Shown: positions 27,401 to 36,475, counted from the stretch's first letter. The stretch is 64,000 nt of DNA from Solirubrobacter ginsenosidimutans (GCF_027587205.1 NZ_JAPDOD010000011.1:1-64000); one strand, 5' to 3'. The notes: a model not told the origin generated them from the letters alone. Program-made: numbers and translations.

Positions 27401-30400
27401 ACCGCGGTGCCCGCCGCGGCCGAGGACTATCTGGGCCAGACCGTCGTGGCCGCGCGCCACGTCGTCGTCCTGGCCAATCTTGACGCGCGTCCGGATCCCC
27501 CAGCGGTTGCGGAGATCGAAGCCGCACTGCGTTCCATGCACGCCTTCTGGGCTACCCGCACTGGGCAGGAGCATTTCGACCGGCCGGCGCAGGCGCGAAC
27601 GCTCATCGGCAATCAGGCGGTCGCCATCGCCAAACGTCAAGGGTCCGAGGCGGTCTCTCGGATCCTCGACTACTTCCAAGAACGCTGGACGGCCAAGCCG
27701 AGCGAGCTGGCCTGGGACGGCGTGGACCTCCTTCGCGCCTTTTCCCGCGCGGGTGTCGGCAAGATGAAGATCCGCGCGCTCCTTAAGGACCTCGAAGACT
27801 TCATCGAGCAGTCGGAATCCAGTCCGGAGCAGTGGATCGAGCTCGGGCTTGCCTGGTCGCGATTCGGCGACTGCGCTGCGGCAGTGCGCTGCTGTAACCG
27901 GGCAGTGGGTCGGACGCTGTCGTTGAGCTCGGAGAAGGATCTCCAGTTGCGGACCTGGACCAAGCTCGTCGGTCCTCTGCTCGACGGGCCCGACGGTGAG
28001 CGACTGACCGACGCGCTGGTCGAAGCGTTCGTCGAACTCGACCGCGTCAGCTACGGCGGTTCCCCGGACCTGGCCGCCAAGACGCTGATCAACGGCCTGG
28101 CGAAATCCGACCCACTTCGCGCATGGAGTGCCGCGCGCCGCTTCCTCGAACACCGCCTGCTCGAAGCAGATGAGGTCCTGGTCGCGTTGCTGTCGGCCGC
28201 GGCGCAGACGCCCTCCGAGCACTGGTGGGTGGCGATGACAGAACTCCTCGCGGTCTACGGAGTTGACGTCCCGCGCAAGGTCTTGGCCGGCGCGGTAGCC
28301 AGCAACGGCGCGCTCGCGAAACGCTGGTTGCCACATCTCGTCGAGCGCGTCGCCGTTGAAGGCCGCCCGACGTGGCGTCGCGCTTGGCGCGAGGTCATCC
28401 GAGACCGGGCCGAGGAACACTCGATCGAAGGAGTGCATGTCGGGCCGCTACAGCTCACGGTCACGGCCGAGGCTCCGGCCCGACGAAGCTCGTTCTCTGA
28501 GGACGAGCCGGAGGAGGAGCCGACGATCGAATCGGCGCTGGCCAGGCTTGAGGCCAAGAGCCCGAAGGACTTCGGGCTGACCAGGGCCCGCTGGCTGATC
28601 GCACGAGTCGACGAACTCGACGAGGCCCAACTCGGCCGCCTGTCCTCATGTGTGAGTGGAACCGACGAGGAAGCGGCACTGCGTGCTGCCCTCGCTCAGA
28701 GTACGGCCCTTCGGAGCGACATCGACCGGCAGTGGGAGGAGGGCGTAGCGGCAATCAACTGCAGCCGCAGCGGCGATTGGTCTCGCCAATGGGGCGGTGG
28801 CCCGATCCTCGACGTGATTCCCAAGCTGCAGGCGATCGATCGTGAGCTCGCTCGCTCGATCGTCTATCGGCGCTTCTCTGAGCTGGCCTATTCGACCGAC
28901 TCCTTCCTCGGCTCTGTCGCCGGCCAGCTCGACGACTATCTCGATGCTCTTGAGCTGCCAGCCGAGGAGACCGCACGTGCCGCGCTGGCGATCGCAGCGG
29001 CGGTGTTGCGCGACGTGACTCCCCTCCCCGACTCTGGCGAGTTCCGGGCGGCGTCAGACGTCGCGGAACTTTCGCCGGCCAATGTCGAGCAGGCCTTGGA
29101 GTTGACAATCAGCTGGCTGCTGGCATCGCCGTATGTGCTGGCCTGGCAGTCCGCGCAGCGAGCCCTGCTCGCTCTGCTGGCGGGATGTGGCGCTGGACGG
29201 AACGTCCTTCGCGACGCGCTAACGAGCGGCAACACAGAGGTCATTCTTCGCGCCTGCGCGGTGATCGAGACCGCGCTTGACGTTGGACTCGATCTGACCG
29301 GGCTTGCGGACGAGCTGGCAGCACTCGTCGACTCAGACGCTCTGAGCGTGCGACTTGCCGGCTGCTCGTGTCTGGCGATGATGGGGATCAGCCCACCCGC
29401 CTGGCCGGCCGAGACCAAGCTTCCCGCGGGACTGCGGCTGGAGCTACCCGCGCATCCGGGCAAGCATCAGATCGTCAGCGGCATCCGCGCCAAGACCCAC
29501 CTCTTTCGCCGGGAGGTTGAGACGCTGGCAGCGGAGGCAGGCGTCGATGAGGACGCGCTCTATCAGCAGATTGTGACCCGCACCGAGCAGGTCGGCGGAC
29601 CGGACGTCGATGACTACCTGCTCAGCCGCACGGGCGGCATCTTCGGCTTTGGCTTCCTCAAGCCCAGCGCGGCCGCGGTTCGCACCGCGCTCGATGAAGC
29701 CGCGGCGAAGCTGGTCGACGCCAGGCGAGCGGAGCCTGCCGATGCGCTGAGCGCGGCCGGACTGTGGCCGATGTATGACTCGGGGCTTCTGGCTGACCGT
29801 CCGGCGCGCCGGCCACAGGAGGTCCTTCCGTTGCTTGATCTCGACGAGCGCCAGAGCACGAGCCTCTACAAGCGCACTGCCGAGGAGATCGCATCGGGCG
29901 CCTCTGACCGGCTGGCGGTCAAGGTCGACGGCTGGACGGTTCTTGGCGAGTCGACCGAGCTCTGGATGCTCGGCCGCCTGCGCAACTACGAGAACCGCGT
30001 CTCTGGGGTCCTCCGGCCTGACCCCGACCGAGACGACGACCGCGCTTTCTTCCCGGTGATCCCTTGGTCGGCGATTGGCTATGACCGTCTGCGGGCCTCG
30101 TCCGCGAAGGGCTTGACGATCATGCGGTGCGAGGGCATCCCCATGGCATCGCCTGACGGGTGGCTGGCGCTGCATCCCGGTGTGGCCGCGGAGTTTGGGC
30201 TTACGCGTGACCTCTCCACGCTATTCGGTTGGACGCTCGACGGGAACCCGGCCGTGCGTTCAGTCTGGTGGCGCTCAGGTTTTCGCTTCTGGCCTCCCTA
30301 CTCCGAAGCCGACGAAGTCGGAGAGGGATGGCTCGTGCTTGCTTCGCCAGCGCTGATGGCGAGACTCGCAGACCAGGGCAAGCTGGAGCGCTTGGTGCGG

Positions 30401-30475
30401 ATCTGGACAGGTCGCCGCGGCGACGGGGACGCCTCCGAGCAGGAGCATCTCACCGAGGTCAGGCTGCCGGTTTGA
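24500..30475 (+). CDS. Giant STAND NTPase with DUF4297/Cap4-like nuclease domain (Avs-like)
   Basis: This single 1991-aa gene has three parts. Residues ~15-160 resemble the DUF4297/Cap4 dsDNA endonuclease fold: an Asp pair (TLDDIQLV, D50-D51) and a Q-V-K triad (AYQVKWG, Q68-K70) as in PD-(D/E)xK enzymes. Residues ~270-560 are a STAND-type P-loop NTPase with Walker A GSPGAGKST (298-306), Walker B ILLIDGLDHV (390-399), a sensor-like GTRS (429-432) and a winged-helix-like tail. The remaining ~1400 residues are helical, TPR/HEAT-like, with a distinct C-terminal beta region. The order nuclease-STAND-long sensor is that of Avs anti-phage proteins, in which a phage protein bound to the sensor triggers oligomerisation and DNA cutting. 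The start is GTG with only a weak Shine-Dalgarno. It has no operon partner, as expected for Avs. Confidence 0.75.
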   Translation: MTIPPAEGERRAQLGLVPQYKIAAEKIYALLLDGGLHELGIADPEAKTLDDIQLVRQHRAGLILDAYQVKWGHRGGILAPAELADLLKQMIEGRKAIIEARKGRVVAGAPEVVRVVAHLYTSDAPSTFSRAGDAFDGGGRSLHKFIEEVWKPAERQLVSALNDVDLQWHVYLTGLAETVGLGADDLLAAAPDLRIHTGQELREETIEDTDWSTRDSLEDLVTIRSKLQDLVSSRDETYVWLTTQDLLSHLGEDWQGRWHPRLTHEFPTSGPYEPLESSIEQLEEALDRFDHGYIGLTGSPGAGKSTLLTRLLRADRRVAARYYAYVPDSYDSQRGEATAFLHDLYLAITERQGRRRPAPRSNDLGSLHRAFREELSRLGTQAREKGQTEILLIDGLDHVRRDPLPHHSLLKELPAVEEIPDGVLFVIGTRSLEDLPKQVSRGIVGERHVEVAPLPRAAVISLAEQEGLGELGDDVTALSGGHPLLARTYLELAKGLAPRDRRAALAALPAGAGDVWEFYDGVWETVSADPDLVGQLGMVSRMRGTIRLAWLAETGSSPAEIERLRRLDYLFAKSGPDRWTFFHSSFREYLKAETAEVDGQFAEALHRKHHADLAARCRSSSDESPERFDVLFHLLESGHPKAVLREATPEFFRHQVDGLRARADVQEDIQMAALALGECHVPIGVLNLALSAHELQVRGYQFPEDTDFLRLLVAIDQPELAIAHLGEIDNGTVGHDRIRSAMQLAMSLHKRGFEGEALRVFDVHEPLDWLGGRAGSWRESPRGNRPALWGWARTAAILKGPQYVVDAVRVLRPPTGRRRDVGLDQEELDDLRWTLLRLGGEQLLDAGKWTEAEIIHKALLAVGPSAATAVALFELQALRARSDACEGDLSGRQDIDADSLPPAGRLVLAALCLRDDDPGAARALFQTIANPDLPSREHHDRRDRRAWEFFHAYHRLAAKLDGASDPVTAVPAAAEDYLGQTVVAARHVVVLANLDARPDPPAVAEIEAALRSMHAFWATRTGQEHFDRPAQARTLIGNQAVAIAKRQGSEAVSRILDYFQERWTAKPSELAWDGVDLLRAFSRAGVGKMKIRALLKDLEDFIEQSESSPEQWIELGLAWSRFGDCAAAVRCCNRAVGRTLSLSSEKDLQLRTWTKLVGPLLDGPDGERLTDALVEAFVELDRVSYGGSPDLAAKTLINGLAKSDPLRAWSAARRFLEHRLLEADEVLVALLSAAAQTPSEHWWVAMTELLAVYGVDVPRKVLAGAVASNGALAKRWLPHLVERVAVEGRPTWRRAWREVIRDRAEEHSIEGVHVGPLQLTVTAEAPARRSSFSEDEPEEEPTIESALARLEAKSPKDFGLTRARWLIARVDELDEAQLGRLSSCVSGTDEEAALRAALAQSTALRSDIDRQWEEGVAAINCSRSGDWSRQWGGGPILDVIPKLQAIDRELARSIVYRRFSELAYSTDSFLGSVAGQLDDYLDALELPAEETARAALAIAAAVLRDVTPLPDSGEFRAASDVAELSPANVEQALELTISWLLASPYVLAWQSAQRALLALLAGCGAGRNVLRDALTSGNTEVILRACAVIETALDVGLDLTGLADELAALVDSDALSVRLAGCSCLAMMGISPPAWPAETKLPAGLRLELPAHPGKHQIVSGIRAKTHLFRREVETLAAEAGVDEDALYQQIVTRTEQVGGPDVDDYLLSRTGGIFGFGFLKPSAAAVRTALDEAAAKLVDARRAEPADALSAAGLWPMYDSGLLADRPARRPQEVLPLLDLDERQSTSLYKRTAEEIASGASDRLAVKVDGWTVLGESTELWMLGRLRNYENRVSGVLRPDPDRDDDRAFFPVIPWSAIGYDRLRASSAKGLTIMRCEGIPMASPDGWLALHPGVAAEFGLTRDLSTLFGWTLDGNPAVRSVWWRSGFRFWPPYSEADEVGEGWLVLASPALMARLADQGKLERLVRIWTGRRGDGDASEQEHLTEVRLPV

Positions 30476-30491
30476 GGGCAATCCCGGGCCT

Positions 30492-30511
30492 GGCGCGCGC
30501 TGGTGCGCGCC
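30492..30511. terminator. GC hairpin after the STAND gene
   Basis: A perfect seven-pair stem (GGCGCGC / GCGCGCC) with a six-base loop lies 17 bases after the stop. No T-run follows. It may act as an intrinsic terminator of the type without a U-tract, or only protect the transcript end. Confidence 0.35.
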
Positions 30512-30666
30512 TGGGTCGTCTCCAACCGCGCACCGAATGCCGCTCGTGATCCGGGAGTCATCCGCTCTCGCTTTCCATGCGAAGGAGCGGGGCGCGAGCC
30601 ACGCGGTAACGGGGCGAGTGGTGTCCGCGCCGCCCATCGGCGTAGTCGGGATGCGTCAGTTAATGG

Positions 30667-31446
30667 CTAGTAGAAGACGTACTTGAATTTGGTGCCGTTG
30701 CAGAAGCGCCGGAGCTTGGTGCCCATCGTCGAGCCGTGGCTCCGGTTTTCGCTGGAGGGCACGTAGGCGACGTCGGCCTTCCAGCCGCGTGGATCGGATC
30801 CCTTGGTCAGTCCGGCGCCACGGCCGCGGCCGACGGCGGGCGGGTATTCGTCACGGTCGTTGCCCTTCTTGGTCGACCAGGACTCCAGCAGCCGGTCGCG
30901 ACGGGCGTCGGCGCCGGGCCGGTTAAGCACCAAGACCGACGGCCAGCCCTTGCGGATCGCCCGCTCGGCGTGGCGCTTGATGTTGGGGTACTTGGTCTTA
31001 GAGAACGAGATCGACTGCACGCCGCTCGGTCGTGTGCAGGCCGGTTCGTCGGTCGCCGCGGGCGCCGGCGTCGGAGTGGGCGTCACCGTCGGCGCCGGGG
31101 CGACGGACGGCGCCGGTGTCGGGACAGGGGTCGGCTCTGGAGTCGGGGCAGGCGCGCCCGGCCTCAGGCATGGGCACGGCAGTGACTCGCAGTAGATGCC
31201 ATCGCCGTCGGCGTCGATCGTGTCGGCGGCGCGCTGGGCGGCCGCCTGGTTGGGATAGTCGGCGCACACGCTGGCGGCGCGCGCGACCGGGTCAAGCTGC
31301 GGGCGTGCGCTGACAGGCGCGCCCGTCAGTCCCACGAACAGGACCGCCAGGGCGGCGATCGCCAACGCCCACCCTGCCGTCCTGGTCGGGCGAGCGGTGT
31401 TGCGGGCGCGCGCCGCGGATGGCGACAGTTCGGGGCGGGGAGTCAT
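30667..31446 (-). CDS. Secreted NucA/NucB-like DNase with Excalibur domain
   Basis: The 259-aa protein has a signal peptide/anchor (WALAIAALAVLFVGLTGAPV). An Excalibur calcium-binding domain follows at residues ~61-92 (VCADYPNQAAAQ to IDADGDGIYCE, with the D-x-D-x-D-G loop at 78-84), then a Pro/Thr linker. The C-terminal domain (145-259) matches the NucA/NucB sporulation and competence DNase family: KYPNIKRHAERAIRKGWP, LNRPGADARRDRLL, the catalytic-type DRDEYPPA (197-204), VAYVPSSENRSHGS and a final GTKFKYVFY. It probably degrades extracellular DNA or RNA with divalent metal. It is monocistronic. A broken copy of the same domain sits at 10.3-10.6 kb. Confidence 0.8.
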   Translation of the reverse strand: MTPRPELSPSAARARNTARPTRTAGWALAIAALAVLFVGLTGAPVSARPQLDPVARAASVCADYPNQAAAQRAADTIDADGDGIYCESLPCPCLRPGAPAPTPEPTPVPTPAPSVAPAPTVTPTPTPAPAATDEPACTRPSGVQSISFSKTKYPNIKRHAERAIRKGWPSVLVLNRPGADARRDRLLESWSTKKGNDRDEYPPAVGRGRGAGLTKGSDPRGWKADVAYVPSSENRSHGSTMGTKLRRFCNGTKFKYVFY

Positions 31447-31494
31447 GGGTCGTCCAGTCGGGCGGTTGCGGTCGGATCTGACGCGCGCTTGAGG

Positions 31495-31737
31495 CTAGGT
31501 GAGGTGGTAGCGGCCGCGGTTGTCGCGCTTGGAGCACGAGAAGCCGTAGCGCTTGTAGTTGCGCTTGTGCGCGCGGGCGCAGTATTGGCCGCGCGCAATG
31601 CACTTGCTCTGCCCGCCGATCTTGGCGCTCGTGCACGCGATGTGCGCGACCGGCGCGTCGCTCGCAGGCGCGGCGAGCGCCGGCGCTGCGGTGGCAAGCG
31701 CGGTAGCCGCGAGGGCGGCGATCAATAGACGACGCAT
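31495..31737 (-). CDS. Small secreted Cys-rich protein
   Basis: The ATG at 31737 is preceded by AAGGAG seven bases upstream and gives 80 aa with signal peptide RRLLIAALAATALATAAPAL. The mature part contains four Cys: HIACTSAKIGGQSKCIARGQ, then YCARAHKRNYKRYGFSC. It ends NRGRYHLT. I have seen this short pattern attached to other secreted actinobacterial proteins, but no function is known. The cysteines probably form disulfides outside the cell. Confidence 0.7.
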   Translation of the reverse strand: MRRLLIAALAATALATAAPALAAPASDAPVAHIACTSAKIGGQSKCIARGQYCARAHKRNYKRYGFSCSKRDNRGRYHLT

Positions 31738-31932
31738 CAAGACACTCCTTCGACGTGGACGCGCTGAAGCTAGAGCCGTCCCTCGCACTCGCCCCTGGTC
31801 GACCGTTCAGGGCCTCCTGCGCATGTTGCCACGCTGACAGAACGACGCCACATTCGCGCCTTCCGGCCGAGGGGGGTGAGATCCTCGCGCACCGCCCTAC
31901 GACCTTCGACAGAGAACCGATCGGAGGTCCCC

Positions 31933-32271
31933 GTGCAGCGTCTCACCCGTCTCGCCGTGCTTGTCATCACACTGGCCGTCGGCCACGCCGGTGCCTCGAC
32001 CGCGCACGCCGTGGCCGAGCGCTCGTGCGGCCGGATCCGCGATGACGGCGCACGCGTCGGCATCGTCGTCAAACGCGGCAAGGTGCCGTGCTCGACGGCC
32101 CGCAAGATCCTGCGCACCTACTTCCGCTCACACGCCCCCTGCAGCGGCTCGTCCTGCCTGCGCAAACACGCCGGCTGGACGTGCCAGACCGCGCCGGCGT
32201 CGGAGCTGCCTCGGCTGGCCAGCTGCGTCAGCCCCGGCAAACGGATCGCCGCGTACTCCACCGCCGACTGA
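31933..32271 (+). CDS. Small secreted protein with conserved Cys/Trp pattern
   Basis: The GTG at 31933 has GGAGG five bases upstream, giving 112 aa with signal peptide LTRLAVLVITLAVGHAGAST. The mature domain carries SCGRIRDDG, VPCSTARKILRTYF and HAGWTCQTAP, and a last Cys in LASCVSP. The order V-x-C-S-T-A-R ... G-W-x-C is shared by many secreted hypothetical proteins of Thermoleophilia. Function unknown. It is transcribed away from the preceding small secreted gene, and the two promoters lie in the ~195 bases between them. Confidence 0.7.
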   Translation: MQRLTRLAVLVITLAVGHAGASTAHAVAERSCGRIRDDGARVGIVVKRGKVPCSTARKILRTYFRSHAPCSGSSCLRKHAGWTCQTAPASELPRLASCVSPGKRIAAYSTAD

Positions 32272-32345
32272 TACGACGAAGCAGCGTCGTGGATGCGCAG
32301 CTGCGGCGTCGGGCAGCCGCTCATCCCGCCGCACGTGATGCGAAC

Positions 32346-32741
32346 ATGCGTTCGCCTATGACGAGCGACGGATCGCCCTACACCCGCCTGACCCGCGCCA
32401 TCCGGGCCGGCAACCTGGCCATCATCGAGGCCACCGCCGCCGAGCTCGGCTGGATCGCGCTGCGGGATGCGCTGGCGATCCTGCTGGTGATCGAGGCCAA
32501 GGACGATGAGCGCTTCGAGCGCTCGGCGATCCGCTGGGCCGGCCGGCTGGCGCTCGAGGTGCCGGACCTCGAGCTGCCCGAGTTCGCCGGCGCGCTGGAG
32601 TCGCTGCACGCCCTCCCGGACGAGCACGCCCAGCGCACGCTGCTCCTGCTCGCCGAGCGCGCCCGCAAGCCGCGACCGCCGGCGGCCGCCGCGCCGCCGC
32701 CGACCCGGAGAAGTCAGGACGTGCGGCGGCGCTTTCCGTAG
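32346..32741 (+). CDS. Conserved helical hypothetical protein
   Basis: ATG codons at 32346 and 32358 are both possible starts, giving 131 or 127 aa. The protein is almost wholly helical (AIRAGNLAIIEATAAELGWI, LRDALAILLVIEAKDDERF, SAIRWAGRLALEVPDLELPE) and ends in a Pro/Arg-rich tail. I have seen this helical pattern as a stand-alone hypothetical in related genomes. No catalytic motif and no transmembrane segment are visible. It follows the secreted gene by about 75 bases and may be cotranscribed. Confidence 0.6.
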   Translation: MRSPMTSDGSPYTRLTRAIRAGNLAIIEATAAELGWIALRDALAILLVIEAKDDERFERSAIRWAGRLALEVPDLELPEFAGALESLHALPDEHAQRTLLLLAERARKPRPPAAAAPPPTRRSQDVRRRFP

Positions 32742-32878
32742 GGGATTATCGAGCGAGTCTGCGGAATCGCCCTGGCTTCCGGGGCCGGTCGTCGTGGAGC
32801 CCTAGACGTTCCGAGCGTGGGACGGGACTCTTTCTGCACCGACCCCCGGGGCGCGTTCGGGCTCCACGAGCACGTGCG

Positions 32879-34459
32879 CTAGCTCCGACGACGCAACGAC
32901 AACAGCTGCGGCGCCGCGAACGTCCGCGCGGCCGCGTCGCCAGTCGGGATGACGGTCCAGTCGGGGTGGCCGGGCATCGGCGGCGTCTTGGTCCCGTAGA
33001 CCCAGTCGTTGAGGAACTTCGTCAGGTTCTGGCCGGAGACCCTGGAGGCCAGCGCGATGAAGTCCTGGGTCGACGCGACGTCGTCGCGGAAGCGGGTCAC
33101 CCAGGCGCGCTCGAGGCGCTGGAATGCAGCGTCGCCGATCTGCTGGCGCAGCGCGTACAGCACGAGCGCTCCGCCGTAGTAGACCTGGATGCTAAACAGC
33201 TGCGCCGCCTCCGGGCTCAGCGGCCGCCCCACCGGGCCGTCCTCGATCCGCCAGATGTCGCCGAGCTGGTAGATGACCTGCATCAGGTCGGTGAAGTCGG
33301 CGATGCCGGTGTTCTCCTCGAGCTCATCGCGCTCAGCGGCGAACGTGAACTGGTACCAGGTGGCGTGGCCCTCGTTGAGCCAGAGGTCGTCCCAGGAGTA
33401 CGGCGCGACCGAGTCGCCGAACCACATGTGCGCCAGCTCGTGCACCATCGTCGGCTCCCAGATGCCCTGGCCGCCGAAGGTCCCGTCGAACCAGAGGCGG
33501 TCATAGAGCGACAGGGTCTGGGTCTCGAGCGCGAAGCCGAGCTCCGCGTCGACGACGAGCGAGCCGTAAATGTCGAACGGGTACTCGCCGACGCGAGCCT
33601 TCATCCACTCGAGATGGTCGATCTCAGTCGGCAGCTTGTCCGCGAGCAGTCCGGCGAGGCTCGGCGAGACCGCGTCGCGGATCGGGATGCCGCCGTGGAC
33701 GCCGCGACCGATCTCCTGGTAGCGGCCGACGGCAAGCTGGATCAGCTCCGTCGCCATCGGCTGGCGCTGGAGGTAGACGTAGTGCGTACGCCCGCCCGAC
33801 GTGCTCTTGTGCACGAGCACGCCGTTGCCGTACGCGGCCTCGCCGGCCGGCACGTCGAAGCGAATCGTGTACGAGGCCTTGTCGCGCGGGTGGTCGTTCG
33901 ACGGTAGGAACGCGTGCGTGCCGGCGGGCTGGCCCGCGGTCGCGGAGCCGTCGGGGGTGATGAAAAACGGCGCCCCCAGCAGGTCGTTCGGGTCAGACGC
34001 GATCGGATGCGCGGTGTAGTGCTGGACCTGCACGACGAACGGGAGCCCCTTGAGCAGCGGCAGCCTCGGGGTGATCACGAGCTCGCCGCTGTCGCGCGTG
34101 AACGCCGCCGGCAGCCCATTGACCGTGACCTTGCCAACCGAGTCGCCCGAGAAGTCCAGGTTCAAGCGCGAGAGCGACTGCGTGGCGACCGCGAGCAGCG
34201 TCACCGTGCCATCGATGCCCTGGGACGGCGCCGAGGTCGCATAGCGCAGGTCGAGGTCGTAGTGCTGGACGTCGTAGCCACCGTTACCGAGCAGCGGAAA
34301 CAGCCGGTCGCCGAGGCCGGGAGCTCCGGGCGAGGGACGCTCGAACGCCTGCGCGGAGGTGGGCACGGCCAGCGCGATGAGGACAGCGAGCGCGCCGATC
34401 AACCTCCTGCGGTGCGACCCGCCGCCGACATCTGATCCGCGCCACGCTGAACTGGCCAT
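32879..34459 (-). CDS. Secreted M1-family zinc metallopeptidase
   Basis: This 526-aa protein has a signal peptide (RLIGALAVLIALAVPTSAQA) and the full gluzincin signature: HELAHMWFGD (His340, Glu341, His344) and, 18 residues later, NEGHATW with the third ligand Glu363. A GFALETQTLS segment stands in place of the GAMEN substrate-binding motif, and an N-terminal beta domain precedes the catalytic domain. M1 enzymes are aminopeptidases that trim peptides. The length suits the short actinobacterial secreted form that lacks the large C-terminal helical domain. It is monocistronic and probably nutritional. Confidence 0.88.
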   Translation of the reverse strand: MASSAWRGSDVGGGSHRRRLIGALAVLIALAVPTSAQAFERPSPGAPGLGDRLFPLLGNGGYDVQHYDLDLRYATSAPSQGIDGTVTLLAVATQSLSRLNLDFSGDSVGKVTVNGLPAAFTRDSGELVITPRLPLLKGLPFVVQVQHYTAHPIASDPNDLLGAPFFITPDGSATAGQPAGTHAFLPSNDHPRDKASYTIRFDVPAGEAAYGNGVLVHKSTSGGRTHYVYLQRQPMATELIQLAVGRYQEIGRGVHGGIPIRDAVSPSLAGLLADKLPTEIDHLEWMKARVGEYPFDIYGSLVVDAELGFALETQTLSLYDRLWFDGTFGGQGIWEPTMVHELAHMWFGDSVAPYSWDDLWLNEGHATWYQFTFAAERDELEENTGIADFTDLMQVIYQLGDIWRIEDGPVGRPLSPEAAQLFSIQVYYGGALVLYALRQQIGDAAFQRLERAWVTRFRDDVASTQDFIALASRVSGQNLTKFLNDWVYGTKTPPMPGHPDWTVIPTGDAAARTFAAPQLLSLRRRS

Positions 34460-34931
34460 GACTGTTCGACCCCCAGTTAGATCGATGGTCCGAGGCGCCA
34501 GTCTCTCAGCGGCCGATCATCTACTGCAAGCTCCGTCACGCGGCCTCAGGTGCGCCCGACGCCGCGCTGCCGCGCCGCGGTCGAGGACCGGCACGAACAC
34601 CTACGAGACGCTCAGCCCATCAGGTGCTGCACGTCCGCGGCCGATCGCCGACGTCCCGGTCATCCGCGACGCGTGTTTCCGTAGTTCGCCGTTATCGCGC
34701 GCGCCAACCGACCGGCCGGGCACCCGTGACGGAGGCCGTGCAACCTTGCGCTTGTCTGGGGACTTGCAGCGGCCGCTTCGCCGAATCGCCGTCCCGCGCT
34801 GCAGAGTGACGCAAGCGTCGAAAAGCACCACTTTCGCTTCTTGTCCAAAAGCGGCACAAGGCACCTCGTAGACGACTACGGGGCGCGGTGTTGAAATCAC
34901 ATCCTGAGTGGCGCGTTCGACGAGCCGCGCT
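34460..34931. other. Intergenic region without supported features
   Basis: No frame has a credible start or domain. It separates the M1 peptidase promoter from the end of a chimeric pseudogene and may be part of the same deletion-prone stretch. Confidence 0.4.
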
Positions 34932-35930
34932 CTACCTTGCGACCGCCGAGAACAGAAAACGCGCGCCTCTACGTGCCCATGGAGGGTTTCGCGCGACCCA
35001 TTCGTGACGTTGGCTCAGGAGCCTCACGTCCCGGTCCGGGGCGCTGAACCGGCTCCTCGGGAGTCGCGTGTGACGTGAACCGAAGGTCAAGCTGCGCACG
35101 ACATCGGTCTCGGTGGCGTCGCTCAGCGTCTGCGCGAGCGTGGACGCCTCCGCTCGCAGCGTGTCGACGAGTTCGGGCAACGGCCGTTCGGCGGCCGCCA
35201 GCGCGCGGGTCTGGAGGACGGTGAGGGTCGTGGCCGACAGCGTCTGCTCGGCCGCCTTGGTTAGCCGGAAGCCCTGCTCGTCGGGCACGGGCAGCACGAA
35301 GCTCGGCATGCCCGCGAAGGTCGTGCGCACGCGCGCGTTCGGCAACGCGTCGGCGGCGACCACCGGAGTGCCCTGGGTGACGACGGCGCCGGCGCCGTCG
35401 GTCGTCGCGTCGTCGTGGTCGGCACGCCGCGCGCGGGCGAGCAGCACCGTCGACTGCGGCGTGTTGCCCTTCGCGAGCGCCTTCGTGAAGATCTCGATTG
35501 GCCGCAGCTCCTTGGCCGGCAGCTTGCGCGGGCTGGCCGTGAGCGTGCTGCGGACGAACTGCTCGCCGCTCACTGCCGTGAGCTCGTCGACCGCCGCCGT
35601 CAGCTTCCCGAACCGTTGCACGAGCGCCGCGAGGTCCTTGCGGCGCTTGGCGGGGGCGGGCTGGGCCGCCGGCGGCGCGCCCTTCAGCACGGACTGCAGG
35701 TCGAACGTTCCCGGGAGCCGCAGCGACCTGCGCCGGCTGCGACGCAGGTTGTTGACCAGCACGTCGACCCGGCCGTGCTCAGCGAGCGTGCGCTCGATCA
35801 GCCGCGCGGGCCGTCGGGCGAGGCGAGGTCGACGGCCACGGCGGTGACGCGCTCGAGGCCGTCGAGGCTCTCGGTGCCGCGGGCGCCGGCGACCACGTGC
35901 GCGCCTTTGTCGACCAGGCGCGCCGCCGGC
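34932..35930 (-). pseudogene. Chimeric relic: SDR fragment joined to unknown gene tail
   Basis: At the 5' end (about 35930-35770) two frames together encode part of a short-chain dehydrogenase: LVDKGAHVVAGARGTESL, VTAVAVDLASPDGP, then ERTLAEHGRVDVLVNN after a frame change. The frame then continues into an unrelated Ala-rich protein end (RRKDLAALVQRFGKLTAAVD to EQGFRLTKAAEQTLSATTLT). The SDR lacks its catalytic Ser/Tyr-Lys part, and the second piece lacks its start. I read the join near 35750 as a deletion. The second gene's family is not recognised. Confidence 0.5.
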
Positions 35931-36440
35931 GTGACCTTCAAGACCGTCAGGCTCACCGGCGCCGACCTGTCCGGCGCCCGGCTCGCACACCTCCGGATCG
36001 CCGACAGCGCCCTCTCCGGCTGCGACCTCGCCAACCTCCAGGGCCGCGGTCTGAACGTCGACCGCGCCACGCTCGAGGACTGCCGGCTGACGGGGGTGAT
36101 GCTTCTGGAAGGGATCTTGAGCGACGTCACGATCCGCGGCTCCCGCGTCGACCTCGCCTGTTCCGCATGTGCCGCCTCGAGCGCGTGACGTTCGAGGACT
36201 GCCTGCTGGCGCAGGCCGATTTCCAACAGACCCGGCTCGACGCCGTCCGCTTCCACGGCTGCGACCTGTCCGGCGCGGACTTCAGCGGGGCTCGCCTGCG
36301 GTTGTGCGAGTGGCGCCGCAGCACGCTGGCGGACCTGCGGGGGGTCGAGAGCCTGCGCGGCGCGGCGATGGAATGGCCCGACATCGTCGAGCTGGCCGGG
36401 CTCTGGGGCCGCCACGCTCGGGATCGAAGTGCTGGAGTAG
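35930..36440 (+). pseudogene. Pentapeptide-repeat protein, frameshifted
   Basis: The plus strand encodes clear A(D/N)Lxx-type repeats: FKTVRLTGADLSGARLAHLR, DSALSGCDLANLQGRGLNV, then after a frame change near 36155 MCRLERVTFEDCLLAQADF and GCDLSGADFSGARLRL. A second frame change near 36408 separates the body from the usual ending LGIEVLE. Pentapeptide repeats form a right-handed beta helix that can mimic DNA or act as a scaffold. The 5' end abuts the SDR relic and may be truncated; the first usable start is a GTG near 35932. Confidence 0.65.
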
Positions 36441-36475
36441 CGAACGCGGCGCTGCTCACGCGGCGCCGTTGTCTC

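Noticed and set aside
26717..28438. 573-aa minus-strand frame inside the STAND gene
   Set aside because: Entirely opposite a continuous 1991-codon gene with nuclease and NTPase motifs; composition is Arg/Gly/Pro-rich.
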